This document shows, one piece after another, positions 24,618-36,793 of a stretch of 64,000 bases of DNA. A program made the translations under genes and the position numbers. The DNA is taken from the NCBI GenBank assembly GCA_004431415.1, contig QPMI01000469.1:186001-250000 (forward strand). The letters run 5' to 3'. Each line of letters starts with the position of its first letter. Position 1 is the stretch's first letter. The notes below the pieces were generated by a model that was given only the letters and a program-made list of their open reading frames with translations, had not been told where the DNA came from and did not search any database. Origin of the DNA: Cyanophora paradoxa. Its lineage: Eukaryota; Glaucocystophyceae; Cyanophorales; Cyanophoraceae.

Positions 24618-26875
24618 ATGCGTACGCGGCGGACCACGCGCCTTTGCGCGCCGCCGAGTGCTCTGCTGGTGGCGGGCCTGTTGGCCGCCAGCGCCCTGTG
24701 CTGCCTGGCTGCCGGCGCGTCGGACCCCGATGTCCCGTCCTCCGTAGTGATCCTCACCGACAAGAACTTCGACGAGCTCACGGCGACCGGCGCATGGATG
24801 ATCGAGTGAGACCTGTTCGCCGTGCGCGCTGCCGCTGGCTTGGCTGACCCTCGCCATCCAGGTTCTATGCGCCATGGTCCTTCCCCGCCGAACGCACGCC
24901 TTTGAAGCGCGCTGATGCGTAGCAGGTGTGGACATTGCAAGCGTCTGGCTCCGATTTGGGAGTCTGCCGCTTCGCGCTTGGCTGGCAAAGTCAACTTCGC
25001 CAAGATAGACGGGTGCGCCCGACAGCAGCGGCGCGCGGCCGTAACACGGGCTCGTTGTCGACCGAATGAGCGCGCATTGAGCTTCCCGAGCGCGCTCCTG
25101 CCGCGCGCAGCGGGCTGACGGCGGCGGGGCGGCGCGCAGGACGGTGGAGAAGGGCGTGACGGCGCGCTTCAACGTGCGGGCGTACCCGACGATCAAGTTC
25201 ATCCGGGACGGGGACTACGAGCACGCGAAGAACTACAAGGGCGGCCGCACGCTGGAGCGCCTCGAGGAGTACTGCGCCAAGATGCTCGGCCCCGCGACGA
25301 CACACGTCTCCCTCGAGACCTACGAGGCCGCCCGCGCCACCGCCCCCGTCTCCTTCATCCTCCTGCCCCAGAAGCCCGGCAGCACCGCCGAGGTGCCGGC
25401 GCCAGGGCCACGACCGGGGCGGGGGCGGGGCGGGTGTGATGGGGCGGGGGCGGCAGGACGCGTTCTCGCACGTGGCGCGGCACTGGCAAGACACGCACGC
25501 CTTCCTTATCTCGGACGCGCCGGAGCTCTCGCGCAAGCTCCACGCGGGGCCCCTCCCCGCCGTGCTCCTGCTGCGCGACGCCGGGGGCCCGGAGGCCTTC
25601 GACGGGCCCCTCACCAAGGAGGCCCTCGGCCAGTGGGTCAAGGAGAACCGCTTCCCCGTCATCGCCGAGCTCGACGACTACAACTGGCTCGAGCTCACCA
25701 CCGACCTCGGCCCGCCCCCGCCCCCGCCCCCGCCCCCCCCCGCCCCCCCCCGCCGCCCCGCCGCGGTTCGAGCGCCGGTGCAGGGCGGGTGACGGCGGTG
25801 GCCCTCGTGGACCCCGAGAAGCGCGACGAGAGCGCGCGGTGCCCCGGGACGCCGGGCGGGCGGCGGGGGGGGGGCGGGGCTCACGGCGGCTGGCAGGTAC
25901 CTGGACGAGCTGCGCTCCGTCGCCCTCCAGCGCAAGGGCCAGTTCACCTTCGTGCGCCCCGCCCCGCCCGCCCCCCGCCCCGCGCCCCGCATCCCGCCCG
26001 ACGCCCGACGCCCCGCGCAGTGCTCCATGAACGGCCAGAAGTGGAAGGACGTGCGCCGCCCCTCGCGCCCCCGCCGCGCGGGGCGCCGGGCTGGGGTGAC
26101 GGGGGGCAGTACGTGGGGACGTACGGGATCGCGGTGGAGAAGGGCGTCCTCCCCCAGCTCCTCCTCCTCGACATGGCCCGCCCCGCCCCGCCCCGCCCCG
26201 CCCCGCCCCGTTGCCGACGCCGCGCAGTCGCGGGACAAGTACATCTACCGCCCCGACCTCAAGAGCGCCGCTGAGGTGCGCCCCGCCGCGCCCCGCCGGC
26301 ACCCAGCAGGGCCCGTGCGAGGGGCCCGGGCACACCGGGCAGATGGACGCGCTGCTGGGGGAGGTGGCGGCGGGGAAGGCCTCCTTCGCGCGGCGGCCCC
26401 CGCAGGACTTCAACACCCGCCTCGAGTGCGCCCCCGGCCCGCGCCCCGCCCCGCCCCCATTCCTCCGCCCCGCCGACCCCGCCGCCCCCGCCGCCAGGTA
26501 CATCGGCCTCGACGTGAAGGCGAGCCCGCCCAGGGGCGGGGGCCGCCTGCGCGGCGCCTGAGCTCGCCGGCGCAGGACTTCGTGCTCGCGTGGTGGATTC
26601 CCCTTCTAATTCTCTTCGTCGCCCTCAACGTGGTCCGCCCCGCATGCCCCGCCCCCTCGCCCCCCGGCCCCGTGCTAGCGCTCACGCTCGCGTCCCGCGC
26701 TGGCAGCTCGGGGTCTGGTACTGGTGCGCAGAGCTGCCTCCGCCCCCGACGTCGACGTCGACGTGCCTGACCGGCCTCGCGCAGCTGCCTGAGCCCGCCC
26801 GCGCTGGAGCCGAGCCTCGCGGACGAGCTTGTGCGGGAAATGGAGGCCCTCAAGAAGGGCGCCAAGGCCCAGTAG
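24618..26875 (+). CDS. membrane-anchored protein disulfide isomerase (TMX3-like)
   Basis: ATG at 24618 opens a basic then hydrophobic leader (LLVAGLLAASALCCLAAG), an ER signal peptide. The thioredoxin domain begins SSVVILTDKNFDELT. A 15-nt micro-exon at 24862-24876 splices with its neighbours to give IEFYAPWCGHCKRLAPIW, the CGHC redox active site. The next exons give VEKGVTARFNVRAYPTIKFI, with cis-Pro context, and then further TRX-like segments (FLISDAPELSRKLHAG, VIAELDDYNWLELTT, GIAVEKGVLPQLLLLDMA). Near the C-terminus FVLAWWIPLLILFVALNV is a transmembrane helix. It is followed by a short tail ending EMEALKKGAKAQ with a stop at 26873-26875. At least ten short introns are present and some middle junctions are approximate. 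It acts in secretory-pathway disulfide formation (family knowledge). Confidence 0.85.
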
Positions 26876-27186
26876 CGCCCCCCGAGTCCCCGACCCTAGG
26901 CCGGCCGATGACCCTGATAGTCCGCGCGCGCTGGCCTTCACCTTCGCAGCGCGGTTCGAGCTCAAGTCATTGAATGAAATGCAAGGGGAGAATTGCAGCT
27001 TGGGCAAAGCGGGTGCGCGCGCGAAGGGCGGCTGGTGCGATGCATATGCGCATGCGCATGCGCGTGCCCTAAGGGGGGCGGCGGCGCGCTGCTGCAATGC
27101 ATGCCCCAGCCTGACAGCGCTAGGGGGGGGGGGGGGAAGTGCGGGTACACGATTCCAGTGGTGAGAGCCGCGTCCATCGCCTCGTC

Positions 27187-28702
27187 ATGGCTTCCAGCGC
27201 GTTCTGTGCGCCTGTGGCGCAACCTCTTGGCCAGTCGGCGGCCCCTGTTCTCTCCCTGAGCAGCCAGTTCCTCGGGTCGCGTCCCGAGAAGGCCACGCGC
27301 CGCCGTCAGCACGCCAGGCAGGCGATCCAGTTCGATGCGGCTCCCACTCATTGCCTTTTCATGGACGACGAGAGCCCTATGCCCATTCGGTGTGGCAGAT
27401 TTCGTACCGCGACCGCGGCCTGTCATTGATGGCTGCTGGGGCGAAGGGCTTCGCAGGTGGATCGTATCAAGAAGGCGGCTCTCGTGACCGCTCTGAAGAC
27501 GCCCTTCTTGAGGAACGGCCAGATCGACATTGACACCTTCGACGGACTCGTCAAGGAGCAGGCGAGGACTCCGGCCGTGACGCCGCGAAGCGTACGCTAA
27601 TCGTGGCGATTGGCAGATGAAGGCGGGCGTCGAAGGCCTCGTCGTTGGCGGCACGACGGGCGAGGGGCACCTGATGAACGAGAGTGAACTTCTTGACCTC
27701 ATTCAGCACTCCGTGGAAAAGTTCGGTGACAAGCTTGTCATCATTGGCAACACGGGTGGCAACAACACCTCCAAGGGTTTGCATCTGTCGCCTCGCGCTG
27801 CGTGCCGATCACGCGTGCTGATCCGGTCGCCCGCAGCTCTTAAGCTTACGAAGCAGGGCTTCGCGAAGGGGATGCACTGCGCTCTGCAGATCAACCCCTA
27901 CTACGGGAAGACTTCGGACGCGGGCGTCCTGGAGCACCTCGGCCGCCTTCTGGCCGTATGCCCTTTCGTCCTGGCAGGCGTCATTCGCGGTATGACGAGG
28001 TCGCCGCGCGCAGGAGGGACCCGGTATCGTCTACAATGTGCCCGGCCGGACGGGGCAGGACATCAAGCCGGCTGTCGTCGAGAAGCTTGCCAAGAACCCC
28101 AACCTCATGGGCATGAAGGAGTGCGCTGGCAACGACCGTATTGCAGAGCACATGAAGCTGGTGCACATTGCGTCCTAAAGTGCAGCATTCGGTTCTGAGC
28201 TCGCGCGTCGCAGGGCATCAGCGCCTGGTCCGGCAACGACGATCAGTGCTTCGACGGGAGGCACGCGAACGGCAGCGGCGTGATCAGGTACGCAAGTTTT
28301 CCTGTTGCACAAGAGCGCCTAGCTAACGCGTACGTGCAGTGTGGCTAGCAACCTGGTGCCGAGCCTGATGCGGACGCTGATGGACGACAAGAACGCGACG
28401 GGTTTGAACTCGGAGCTCGCGCCGCTGATGTCCTGGCTGTTCTGCGAACCGAACCCTATCGCGATTGACACCGTCCTCGCGATGACGGGCGCTGTCCAGG
28501 TCCGCCCCGGCGCCTGACTGAGCCCCTGGCGCCGCTGACGCGCACTGTGCAGCCGGTGTTCCGGTTGCCGTATGTGCCGCTGAGCCTGGAGCAACGGCAG
28601 AAGGGCGTGGAGCTGCTGGCGAAGGTCGATCGCGCGGCGATCGTGGGCAGCCGCCTCGAGGTGATGGCCGATGCCGATTTCACCCTCCTCGACCACTTCT
28701 GA
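27187..28702 (+). CDS. dapA: 4-hydroxy-tetrahydrodipicolinate synthase (DHDPS), plastid-targeted
   Basis: Condenses pyruvate with aspartate semialdehyde, the first committed step of lysine synthesis. The leader [12 protein letters not shown] carries Phe at position 5, as in glaucophyte plastid precursors. The mature part starts [17 protein letters not shown]. It contains GTTGEGH (substrate Thr pair), YNVPGRTG (catalytic Tyr) and [11 protein letters not shown] (Schiff-base Lys). Later come [13 protein letters not shown] and [17 protein letters not shown], ending LLDHF at 28702. The intron after VKEQ (27562-27616) is GC-AG; the others are GT-AG. The splice between leader and core, about 27330-27450, is not exact. 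Length and motif order match plant-type DapA. The clear lower GC of its third positions relative to neighbours is notable. Confidence 0.92.
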
Positions 28703-28954
28703 GCCCGCGCCTCGCCCTCGCCGGCTCACTTTCCGAGGCATCCCGCCCAAACCTGTGAATACGCTTGTACTTTCCGGTTCGATCGTTTAACTTAGGATCG
28801 TCTCTGATTTTATGCGAGTTCTTAGCTTGTCCCACAATACATGCAGTTCACCGCAGCACGCAACAATGTCGACAGGCCGACCCGGCGGGGCCGCGGAGCC
28901 TGATCGATTGGGGCTGCTGTAGGGGAGGGATGGACAGAGCGGGTATGAATTGCG

Positions 28955-29446
28955 TCACAACCAGCCTTTTTCGGCCCAATAGCGCACGACATCGTTAAAG
29001 CAGTAGTCTGTTGGGGCTATCTGGCTCTGATGGAGCTTTGGAGGGGATTGGGTGTCGGGGGATTGGTTTGGGTGTTGGGCAGCGGGTGCCACTACTCGGT
29101 GGCGAGACGAAGGGGGCGATGGCGCACGCGCCGGCGAGGCGCGGGGCAAGGACTTCTGGTACGGGGGCACCCACGGGGGCCGTTTTTCTAAGCTCCAGTT
29201 GCGTTCCTCGGCCGCGGATAAGGTGCGGCGCTGATCGCTGGGACTGTTGCTGCCGAGGCGCTGGGAAGAAAGCGAGCCACGCGGCGACATGTGTCCCGCT
29301 GTATCGCCGCGGACGACCGCTGTCACTGGCTGGCTGCGCAGCAGAGTTCTCGCTTGACTCAGTGCGCTGTCCGCTTCATGAAGTAAGGCGTCGAGGTCAG
29401 TACGAGCCGCGGGCCCTGCAGCGCCTTGGTGCGCTCTGCGCTTCAA
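28955..29446 (-). CDS. hypothetical protein, single visible exon
   Basis: An open frame of about 163 codons ends at 28955. It contains DLDALLHEADSALSQARTLL, a likely amphipathic helix, and a Ser/Pro-rich middle, and it ends FNDVVRYWAEKGWL. A CAG acceptor-like site just upstream (about 29395-29450) suggests the frame may be the last exon of a spliced gene. I do not recognise it. Codon use is mixed. It lies convergent with DapA and divergent from the MYB gene. Confidence 0.35.
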   Translation of the reverse strand: MKRRAHQGAAGPAARTDLDALLHEADSALSQARTLLRSQPVTAVVRGDTAGHMSPRGSLSSQRLGSNSPSDQRRTLSAAEERNWSLEKRPPWVPPYQKSLPRASPARAPSPPSSRHRVVAPAAQHPNQSPDTQSPPKLHQSQIAPTDYCFNDVVRYWAEKGWL

Positions 29447-29735
29447 AAACCTGCGAAGCTATCGGCTGCGGCGGGAGAGCATGCACGGCGAAGCGCACTG
29501 AAAAAGGTACGTGTTGCGCGGGCTCGTCTCGGTCCTCGTCAGAGGCATATGCATACAGCCGTCCGGAAACAACGGGCGCTGGGGCCTAGGGCTGGCAGTT
29601 GCGATTAGGATTTCACGTGAATCAGCTATATTATATAGCGCTGGGGCCTAGCTACATGTCTGGCTTCGGCTGGCTAGCAAAATTCAAGAAGAGGGGGGGG
29701 TTCGGAGTTTACGGGGTACATTGAACCAACGGTCG

Positions 29736-32700
29736 ATGGCAACCCCGACAGCGGGTGCCGTGCCGGCTGCGCCAATGCAGCCGGGCGCGGTCCCTCCAGC
29801 GCCTCCAAACGCATATCTCCCAGTGCAGCGCCCTCCGCCCAGCGGCGCACCCGCAATGCACCCCGGCCCGGTCCCGGGACCACAGACAGCCGCGCCCATG
29901 CCTCCGCGGCCACCTCCGATGCCGATGCTGCCAATGGATAGGCCTGCGCCTCCACCGCATCGGTACTATTTGAGTTAAAGGCTGTCGACGAGTTCGGGTG
30001 TATCGTTCACACCACGAGGCGCAGACGCCCGGCAACCGAGGAAGGCATCAACACTCACCTCCGAAAGAGCACCAAAGGTGCGGCGGCGCCCCATATCCGC
30101 TCCTTGCCCTTCTCCGAAGCTCGCTTTGCTAACGGCAACCTCTCGTCTCGGTTGACTGCAGGAAAGTGGACTCCCGATGAGGTTCGTGCTCATTGTTTTA
30201 CGTTTCTTCATTCAACTACCATGCCTAAAGCGGCGCCCTCGCTTTAGGATCGCATGCTGCGGGACGCAGTCGCGAGGCACGGGGGTAAGAACTGGAAGAA
30301 GATTGCGGAATACTTCACAGACAGAACAGATGTTCAGGTGCGTGGCCTCTTGTCAGCGGTCTGCCAACCGGGCCGATCGATCAGCTCCTGCACCCTCGCA
30401 GTGCCTCCACCGCTGGCAGAAGGTGCTCAACCCGGTGCTTGTCAAGGGGCCGTGGACGAAGGAGGTCATTGCGGCTCTTCCGCGCGTCTCTTGCCTCCGC
30501 CCTGACCCGACAGTGCGCAGGAGGACGATACCGTCATCAATCTTGTTCGGCAGTACGGCGCGAAGAAGTGGAGCGAGATTGCGAAGCATCTTCCTGGCCG
30601 CATCGGAAAGCAATGCCGCGAGCGGTGCGCTCCTGCGCGCGCCGGCGCCGGTGCTAGAGCCTTGGTCAAGCGTTGAGCAGGTGGCACAACCACCTGAACC
30701 CGGACATTCGCAAAGGCGAGTGGACCAAAGAAGAAGAGGATCATCTCATTCGCTTGCATCATGAAATGGGTTCGCTTGCCAATTTGCTTTCTGCCGTGCC
30801 CCTTTAGTGACAGGCTCAATCGAAAGGAAACAAGTGGGCGGAAATAGCGAAGCACCTGCCCGGTCGAACAGACAACGCTATCAAAAACCACTGTAAGTAA
30901 TTTTCTCTCCTCTTTCGCAGCAGTCGGTTTCATGCGCACGTGCCTCAGGGAATTCGACGCTTCGGAAGCGATTGAAGCACCCCTTCTACCAGGGCAGCGA
31001 CAAGGAGAACGGAGGCTCCGACACCGAGTCCGGGAGCCTGCCGTTGGCTCTTCCGACCCCCTCGGGCTTCTCTCAGACGCCCGCCGCGAGCGTGCCCCCC
31101 GCCGTCCCGCCGGCCACGGCGCCCAGCGCTGCCCCAGCTGCCCCCGCTGCTTCGACGGTTCCTCCGCGCTACACTCGCGCCACCGCAGCGCACCACACTG
31201 CGGGGAAGGGTTCGTCTGAATGTATGCATCCAGCGTCTGTTGTCCCTGACCCACAGACGGCGCAGCAGGGTCGCAGGAGTCGGTAAAGGACGCGGCCCTG
31301 CTCATCTCAGAGCTCTCCATCCCGCGCGAGAGCCCCACGAAGCCCCCGCGCTCAAGCACCCAGGCGAAGCCAGCAACCCCGGCCCCCGCGCCAAAACCAG
31401 ATATCGAGAGCGACATTGCTGCGGAGCTCGTCGGGATGGCAAACAACACACGTGCGCTTCTTTTGGCTGCCCCGCCACGCGGCCGCCTGTTCCCAGCTGA
31501 CGGCCCGGCAGTCGCAACGAGATCCGCGGCAGCCACGGAGAGGTCAAGTGCAACAAAGTATGGCCGAACGCCTCCGAGCATCCTGAAGAAGAGGAAGAGG
31601 CCTCTGCTGCCACCGGCTGCCCCAGCGGCCCAGCCGACGCCGACAAACTCGACGGTCGTGCAGCACGAGCGTCCAGTCTGCATGGGAACGCGCCAGCAGA
31701 ACAGGATTCAAGCGGCGGCGGCGGCGGCGGTGGCGGCGCAGCAGGGAGCGGATGCGAGCGGTGACAGCAGCGGGCTGGAGGATGACGAGCAATCGGACGA
31801 GGACGATGATCTTGACGGCGGCGTGAGTGGACTTGACGCCGACGAGGAGAGCGACGAGACGCTCCCGCTTGACGGGGGGGAGCAGCTCGACGGCCTGCAC
31901 AGCCGTCTCTTCCCGGACAATCTCGACTTGCACGCCGCCATCTTGCCTCCGTCGCCAGGCGGCCTGACAATTCCTCATCCAGTCCCGTCCAGCAGCGTGC
32001 TCCCTGTTTCGACACCTCAAGCAAGTCGCCTTCCGAGCGCTGCTCTTTCCACGCCTTTGGCAGATAAGTCAAGCCCTTGGAAGCACTACATTATGAACTC
32101 GCCAGCCGTACACCCCACCGGATCTCCCTCTGGCTACCTCGCATCGTCTCCAGCGCCGGACGCGCCAGCATCCGACGCAGCGGCGTCGACGAAATCCGTC
32201 GAGGTGCTCGACGAGAACTCAACCTTTGAGCCGCAGCCACCGTTGGAGGCGCCGCGGTCCCCGTCCAAGAGTACGGAGGCGGGCGACACTCTGTCGACTC
32301 CGCCACCAGCGAGGCGATCGTGCCGGCAGCCGGGCGAGCCAGCCCCGGTTCAGACCGACGTCCCGTCTGTCGTGGTCACCAAGAACTCGCCGAGCGCGGT
32401 GGAGAACGAGGCCCCGAGCCCGTCGGCGGCACGGTCGGCGGCGCACACGAGCGGCCTGCGGCCAGCGGACGGCAGCGTGGCGAACCCGTTCTCGGCGACG
32501 CTGGCATCCGCGGCGGCGACGAAGAGCCTGCCGACACCGGGAGCGCTCCCGGTTGGCTCGCCGGCGGACCCCGCCAAGTCGGAAGACGTGTTCGGGGGCC
32601 TGATCTTCACACCTCTCAAGGGCTTCACGGATTCTTCGCGGCTCGATAGCATCGCGCTTTATCCCATGGACACGGCGGCACACTTGGACACGCCGGCCCC

Positions 32701-34381
32701 CCGCACACCGGCTATCTCCAGCATCACCGCCGGCGCCGCCGTCGGCAGCGCCCTCTCGGCCGCCGCTCCCTCGCTGTCCAAGGGCTCCAAGCTCCCCTCG
32801 CCCCCAGGCTCTTCGTTCAAGGTTGTCAGTGAAGGCGGCAAGCGGCTCATCCTGACGCCGGCAGCGGGGACAGCCCCGGAGGACGGGCAGTGGGAGCCTC
32901 TGCCGCTCCCGCCGGACTTCGACTCGGACGCGTTCATGGCGAAGAACCCGGAGGAGCAGTCGCGGGCAGTCGCCGAGATTCAGCAGGCCAGGGGTTTGCA
33001 CAGCCCGACGTCTGGGACCCGGCGCCGCCCCGTGGAGCTTTACAACGACGACGGCGTCGCGGAGCCGCTCTCGCCCCCGGCGCGGCCCGACTTCGACGCC
33101 GTTGCAACGGATGGAAACGCTGCTGAGGTGCGCATTGGCGCCCGTGCGAGGGCCGGGGCCCGTGTGACGCGGGGCGCAGTCGCCGCGGGCGGGGGCGTCG
33201 TCGCGGAAGTGCATGAAGCGGGAGGCGACGAGCTCCCCGGGGGGCCGCCAGCGGCACGCCTCGCTGCTCGACGACGCCCTCGCAGCCGCCGCCGACGACT
33301 CTGCCCCCAGCGCCGCTGCCCTCATGCCCCCTCCCCCGCCCGCCGCCATCGACCGCTCTGCCCACAAGCCCCACGTCAGCGTCTCGCGGACGCCGGCCGG
33401 CCCGTCCCGCCACGCCGGTCAGGGGGCGGACGGCACGCCGGGGCACGCGACCGTGCCCCGCGCGACGTCCAGTGCTGCGACGCCGGCGACCCCGACCGTC
33501 CGCGAGCGCTCCAACTCCATCTTCGCGTGCGCCCCGGTCGTCCCTGCGACCCGCATGCGATTCACGTCCTGACCGCCGTCTCCTGCAGCGCCTCCGGACC
33601 GGCGCCGGGAACGTACACGGGGCGCCACGCAGGCGTCGGTGCAGACGGCGGGCTATACGGCACGCCGTCGCCGTCGGGCGCGGGAACGGGACTGCGGCAG
33701 GTGGCAGCGAGTGGCCTCTCGCAGGGGTCGGGGGGCGGGAGCGCCTGCAAGCAGCACCTCGCCTTCCTGCACCGCAAGGGGGACGTGGCGGGCTGGGAGA
33801 GCCCCATCGGGGCCCTCTCGATGCCCAACACGCCCGGCGGCGCCCTCAAGCTCCTCCAGCTGGGCTCGGCCGAGCGCCGCGAGCTCACCAGCGCCGTGCG
33901 CCGAGTCCGGCCCCCGCCCTCTCGAATCTGACGCCGCGTGCAGGCGCGGGCGACCCTCTCGCAGATGCCAGTGTGCAATCTCAACGAGAAGTTGCAGGGG
34001 CTCACGGTCGTGAAGCGCGCGCCGGCCGCCCAGCTTCCCGCCCCGAGCTCCATGGTGCGTCCCCGCATGCAGGCGCCGGCCCCAAGTGGCATCCTCCGGG
34101 CTCACGGTCCGCCCCTGCTGCAGGCTTCCCCGCAGCCGTCGAGGCGAGAGGAGCCCGGAAGCGGTGGCCCGGCGCCGATGCCGGACGAGCTCATGGCGGA
34201 CGACTCTCTGCCGTGCACGCAGCCGTTGGCGGAGAGCGCATCGAGCGGAGCCTCGGCGGCCGTCGCCGACGGCGTCCCCTCCAGGGGCGTTGGCGAGCAC
34301 GCCGACGCCTTCCTCTCTCCTTCCTTCGGCCGCCCAGCGCTCGGCTGCTCGCCCCTTCCACCAGAAGCCCTCGCTTCTTGA
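29736..34381 (+). CDS. three-repeat MYB transcription factor (MYB3R-like)
   Basis: A Pro-rich exon 1 starts at 29736. Splicing then gives R1 (KGKWTPDE, DRMLRDAVARHGGKNWKKIA, FTDRTDVQCLHRWQKVLNP), R2 (KGPWTKEEDDTVINLVRQYG, KKWSEIAKHLPGRIGKQCRE) and R3 (KGEWTKEEEDHLIRLHHEMG, NKWAEIAKHLPGRTDNAIKN). These are followed by HWNSTLRKRLKHPFYQ. The three Trp-spaced repeats and the NHWNSTL run are the c-Myb/MYB3R signature. MYB3R factors control G2/M genes in plants and algae. A long exon of about 1.8 kb (to about 33128) encodes a Ser/Ala/Pro-rich regulatory region with acidic patches and SPWKHYIMNSPAVHPTG. Later exons contain SPRAGASSRKCMKREATSSP. Stop at 34381. DNA-binding exons are confident; the last two introns are approximate. 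Confidence 0.9.
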
Positions 34382-34473
34382 TTTCGAATCTTTTCATGTG
34401 CCTCTCGCTGCCAGGTATTTAAACGTGTATCGCAGTTAGTAGGAATGTACATCGATATCATTTTGCTTGAATC

Positions 34474-35334
34474 TCAAGCAACGATGTCTTTATCTGTCTT
34501 TACAAAGCGTACTTCGACAAGCAGAGCGGGTGATGACTCAAGCGGGGTCGGGCTGTTCCGGGAAGAAGGTGCGGGGAAGGTGACCTTGGTAGCCGCTAAT
34601 TGTTTTTGTCCTGCGCCCGCGTGCGTCTCGTCAGGCCAGCGCGACGCCCGTTCGTTAAGGGGACGCACAGCGGACGCGGCGGGGGAGACGCGTGGCTCAA
34701 CTGCGCCTGCGTCGTCGTCGTGTAGGTTAACCGCCTGCGAGATGCTTTCGTTAGCAGCGCGGGATGCGATTGGCCGAGGGCCGCACCTCAAGCGCTCCGC
34801 GCGGTCCGGGTCCTCTGCGAGCGAAGCCGACACCTCGGACCTGCGCAGAGGCTCTGTCGGCTCTAGTGGGGTTCTGCGCTAGAGGACGCTACCGCGCTGA
34901 CCGAGCCCGCTCGTCCAGCAGCGCGCCCGTCGCAGGGAAGAACACGGGCGGGCTGGGCTGCATCGCGAAGCGCCCGATGTCCGCGGACGAGAGCAGCTCG
35001 TCGCGGGGGCCCTCAGGTCCGTTCGACTTCACGCTTGCCTCGCCAGATCGGATGGTCGCGACGAGTAGCTCGGAAGGCTTCCCGAATGCCTCGGCTAAGC
35101 CGGGCTGGTGGCCACTGTACGACGTCGGCTTCGGACACAGCGCCCGATCCACAGACGGGCCTGGCCCCTTCCTGCTGAATGCTGGACCCTGCTTGGGTGG
35201 ATGCTTTCCATACTTCGCGCTGCTGTCGTCGAAGATGAAAGCATCTCGGCCCTCGCCGTCTGCGCGCGCCGGTCATAGGAGAGCGAGTTGCGGCGAGCAT
35301 AGCGCTGACCTGGATAGTAGCGGCTCGGCGGCAT
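34474..35334 (-). CDS. small protein, possibly axonemal; function unknown
   Basis: Three exons keep frame exactly: 35334-35310, 35259-34902 and 34840-34474, for 249 residues. The joined N-terminus reads MPPSRYYPDGEGRDAFIFDD. It continues with KYGKHPPKQGPAFSRKGPGP and SVDRALCPKPTSYSGHQPGL. The YYPDGxGRDxFI opening with Pro-Gly-rich extended segments resembles short microtubule-associated ciliary proteins. That resemblance is my pattern judgement, not a search. The C-terminal third is rich in Ser and Ala and ends FVKTDKDIVA. Both introns are GT-AG, each with a CTGA/CTATGAC-like branch site. Its neighbours include other flagellar candidates. Confidence 0.55.
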
Positions 35335-35655
35335 CGCACGCGCAAGCTTTCTTCAGACAACGCTTCTCGGAACAGCGCGGCTGATGGGACAGCTGGTGGG
35401 ACAGTCAGATCAGCGCGGGCGCTCTCCCTTCACAACTCGGCTCGCCGGCCTGCCTGCAGGGTCCCTGTGAAGTTGTGACTGTTTTGTCTGGCAGGTGTAC
35501 CCCCATCCGGCTTGGACCCCCTCCCTCCGTCTTTCCGCACGCGCACGCGCTGCGCGAGGTGCGCGACCGGCAGTTGCCATAGCACAGTAGCAGTCTAGAA
35601 TTCCCCACTGTTTTGGATGGTAACTGCCGCAGCACTTCGCAGCTTACATACTGGC

Positions 35656-36707
35656 ATGGCCCCCGCCGCAACTGGAAAGAAGCGCGTCTACGTAATAAGG
35701 CATGGGCAGTCCACGTATAATGCCGCTACAGACTCGGGCGGACCAGGTTCGCGCTGGTTTGAGTCGCTAGCGCTGCCAGCGCGCTGATAAACATCAGATC
35801 CCATGCTGTTTGACGCCGAGTTGACTGGAAAGGGTGCGCGCGCTGCTGGCTGCTGCGTGCGCGGATGATGAAGTAAGCGGCGGCGGCCGGTGCAGGGGTC
35901 CAGCAGGCGAAGGCGCTGCAAGCGCAGGTGAAGGAGCTCCCCATCGAGGTGGTTTTTTCGTCGCCGCTGCGGAGAGCCATCCAGACGACGCTGCACGCCT
36001 TCGAGAACCACCCAAACAAGCCCCCCGTCGAGATCGTGCCTTATCATCGAGAGTTCCAAGGCGCGCGGCCCGTCGGGGCCTTTTGCCCGCCACGCGTGCC
36101 CTCGCTCGAGCTCGGGCTCCCGGGCCTCTAAGCCGGCGGCGGCGGCGGGCAGAGAGCTCGTGCGACGTGGGGAGCCCGGCGTCGGAGCTGGCGGCGCTCT
36201 TCCCCGCCCTCGACTTCGAGCACCTGGAGGAGATCTGGTGGACGACGGGCCCCGTCGACCGGCGCCTCGGCTTCCCCACGGAGGACCGCCGCAGCCTCCA
36301 GGCCCGCATCCAGGAGCTCAAGAAGTTCATCGCGAGGTAGCGGGAAGCCGGCGGGGGCGGGCGGCGCCGGGGCCGGCGTGATGGGGGCGCACGCGCAGCC
36401 GCCCGGAGCGGACGATCGCGCTGGTGGGGCACTGGACCTTCTGGTACACCGGTGGGCCCCCCCCCCCCCCGCCCCCAGGGCCTCTCGGCCTCCACCACTG
36501 AGCCTCGCGGGTGCCACGAGCTCACCCCGCGTGCCCAGCCACCGGCCACTCGTTGAACAACGCCGAGCTCGCCGAGGTCCGGCCCCCTCTCCCCGGCCCC
36601 GCCGGCCGGCCCCGGCGGAGCTCCTAACTTGGCGGCTTGGGCGCCAGTGGAAGCTGGACTGGGACAAGCACGAGCGAGAGTACAACGCCAACGCCAACAG
36701 GGGCTGA
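35656..36707 (+). CDS. histidine phosphatase / phosphoglycerate-mutase-like protein
   Basis: The start MAPAATGKKRVYVIRHGQST carries the RHG phospho-acceptor motif. Splicing gives PMLFDAELTGKGVQQAKAL, EVVFSSPLRRAIQTTLHAF, SCDVGSPASELAALFPALDF and EEIWWTTGPVDRRLGF. The second catalytic His follows in TIALVGHWTFWYT, then HSLNNAELAE. The last exon, KLDWDKHEREYNANANRG, stops at 36707. This motif order matches the plant-type phosphoglycerate mutase-like branch of the histidine phosphatases; the substrate cannot be read from sequence. The usual VTHSxFL around the second His is changed to VGHWTFW. Length of about 250 residues is normal. One junction at about 36060-36150 is approximate. Confidence 0.8.
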
Positions 36708-36793
36708 CCCGGCCCCAGGACCCCTCTCCGACCATGTTTGCAAACACGCGTGCCTCGGTCCCTCGAGCTCGGGGCTGGGGGGCGGGAGGGGCG

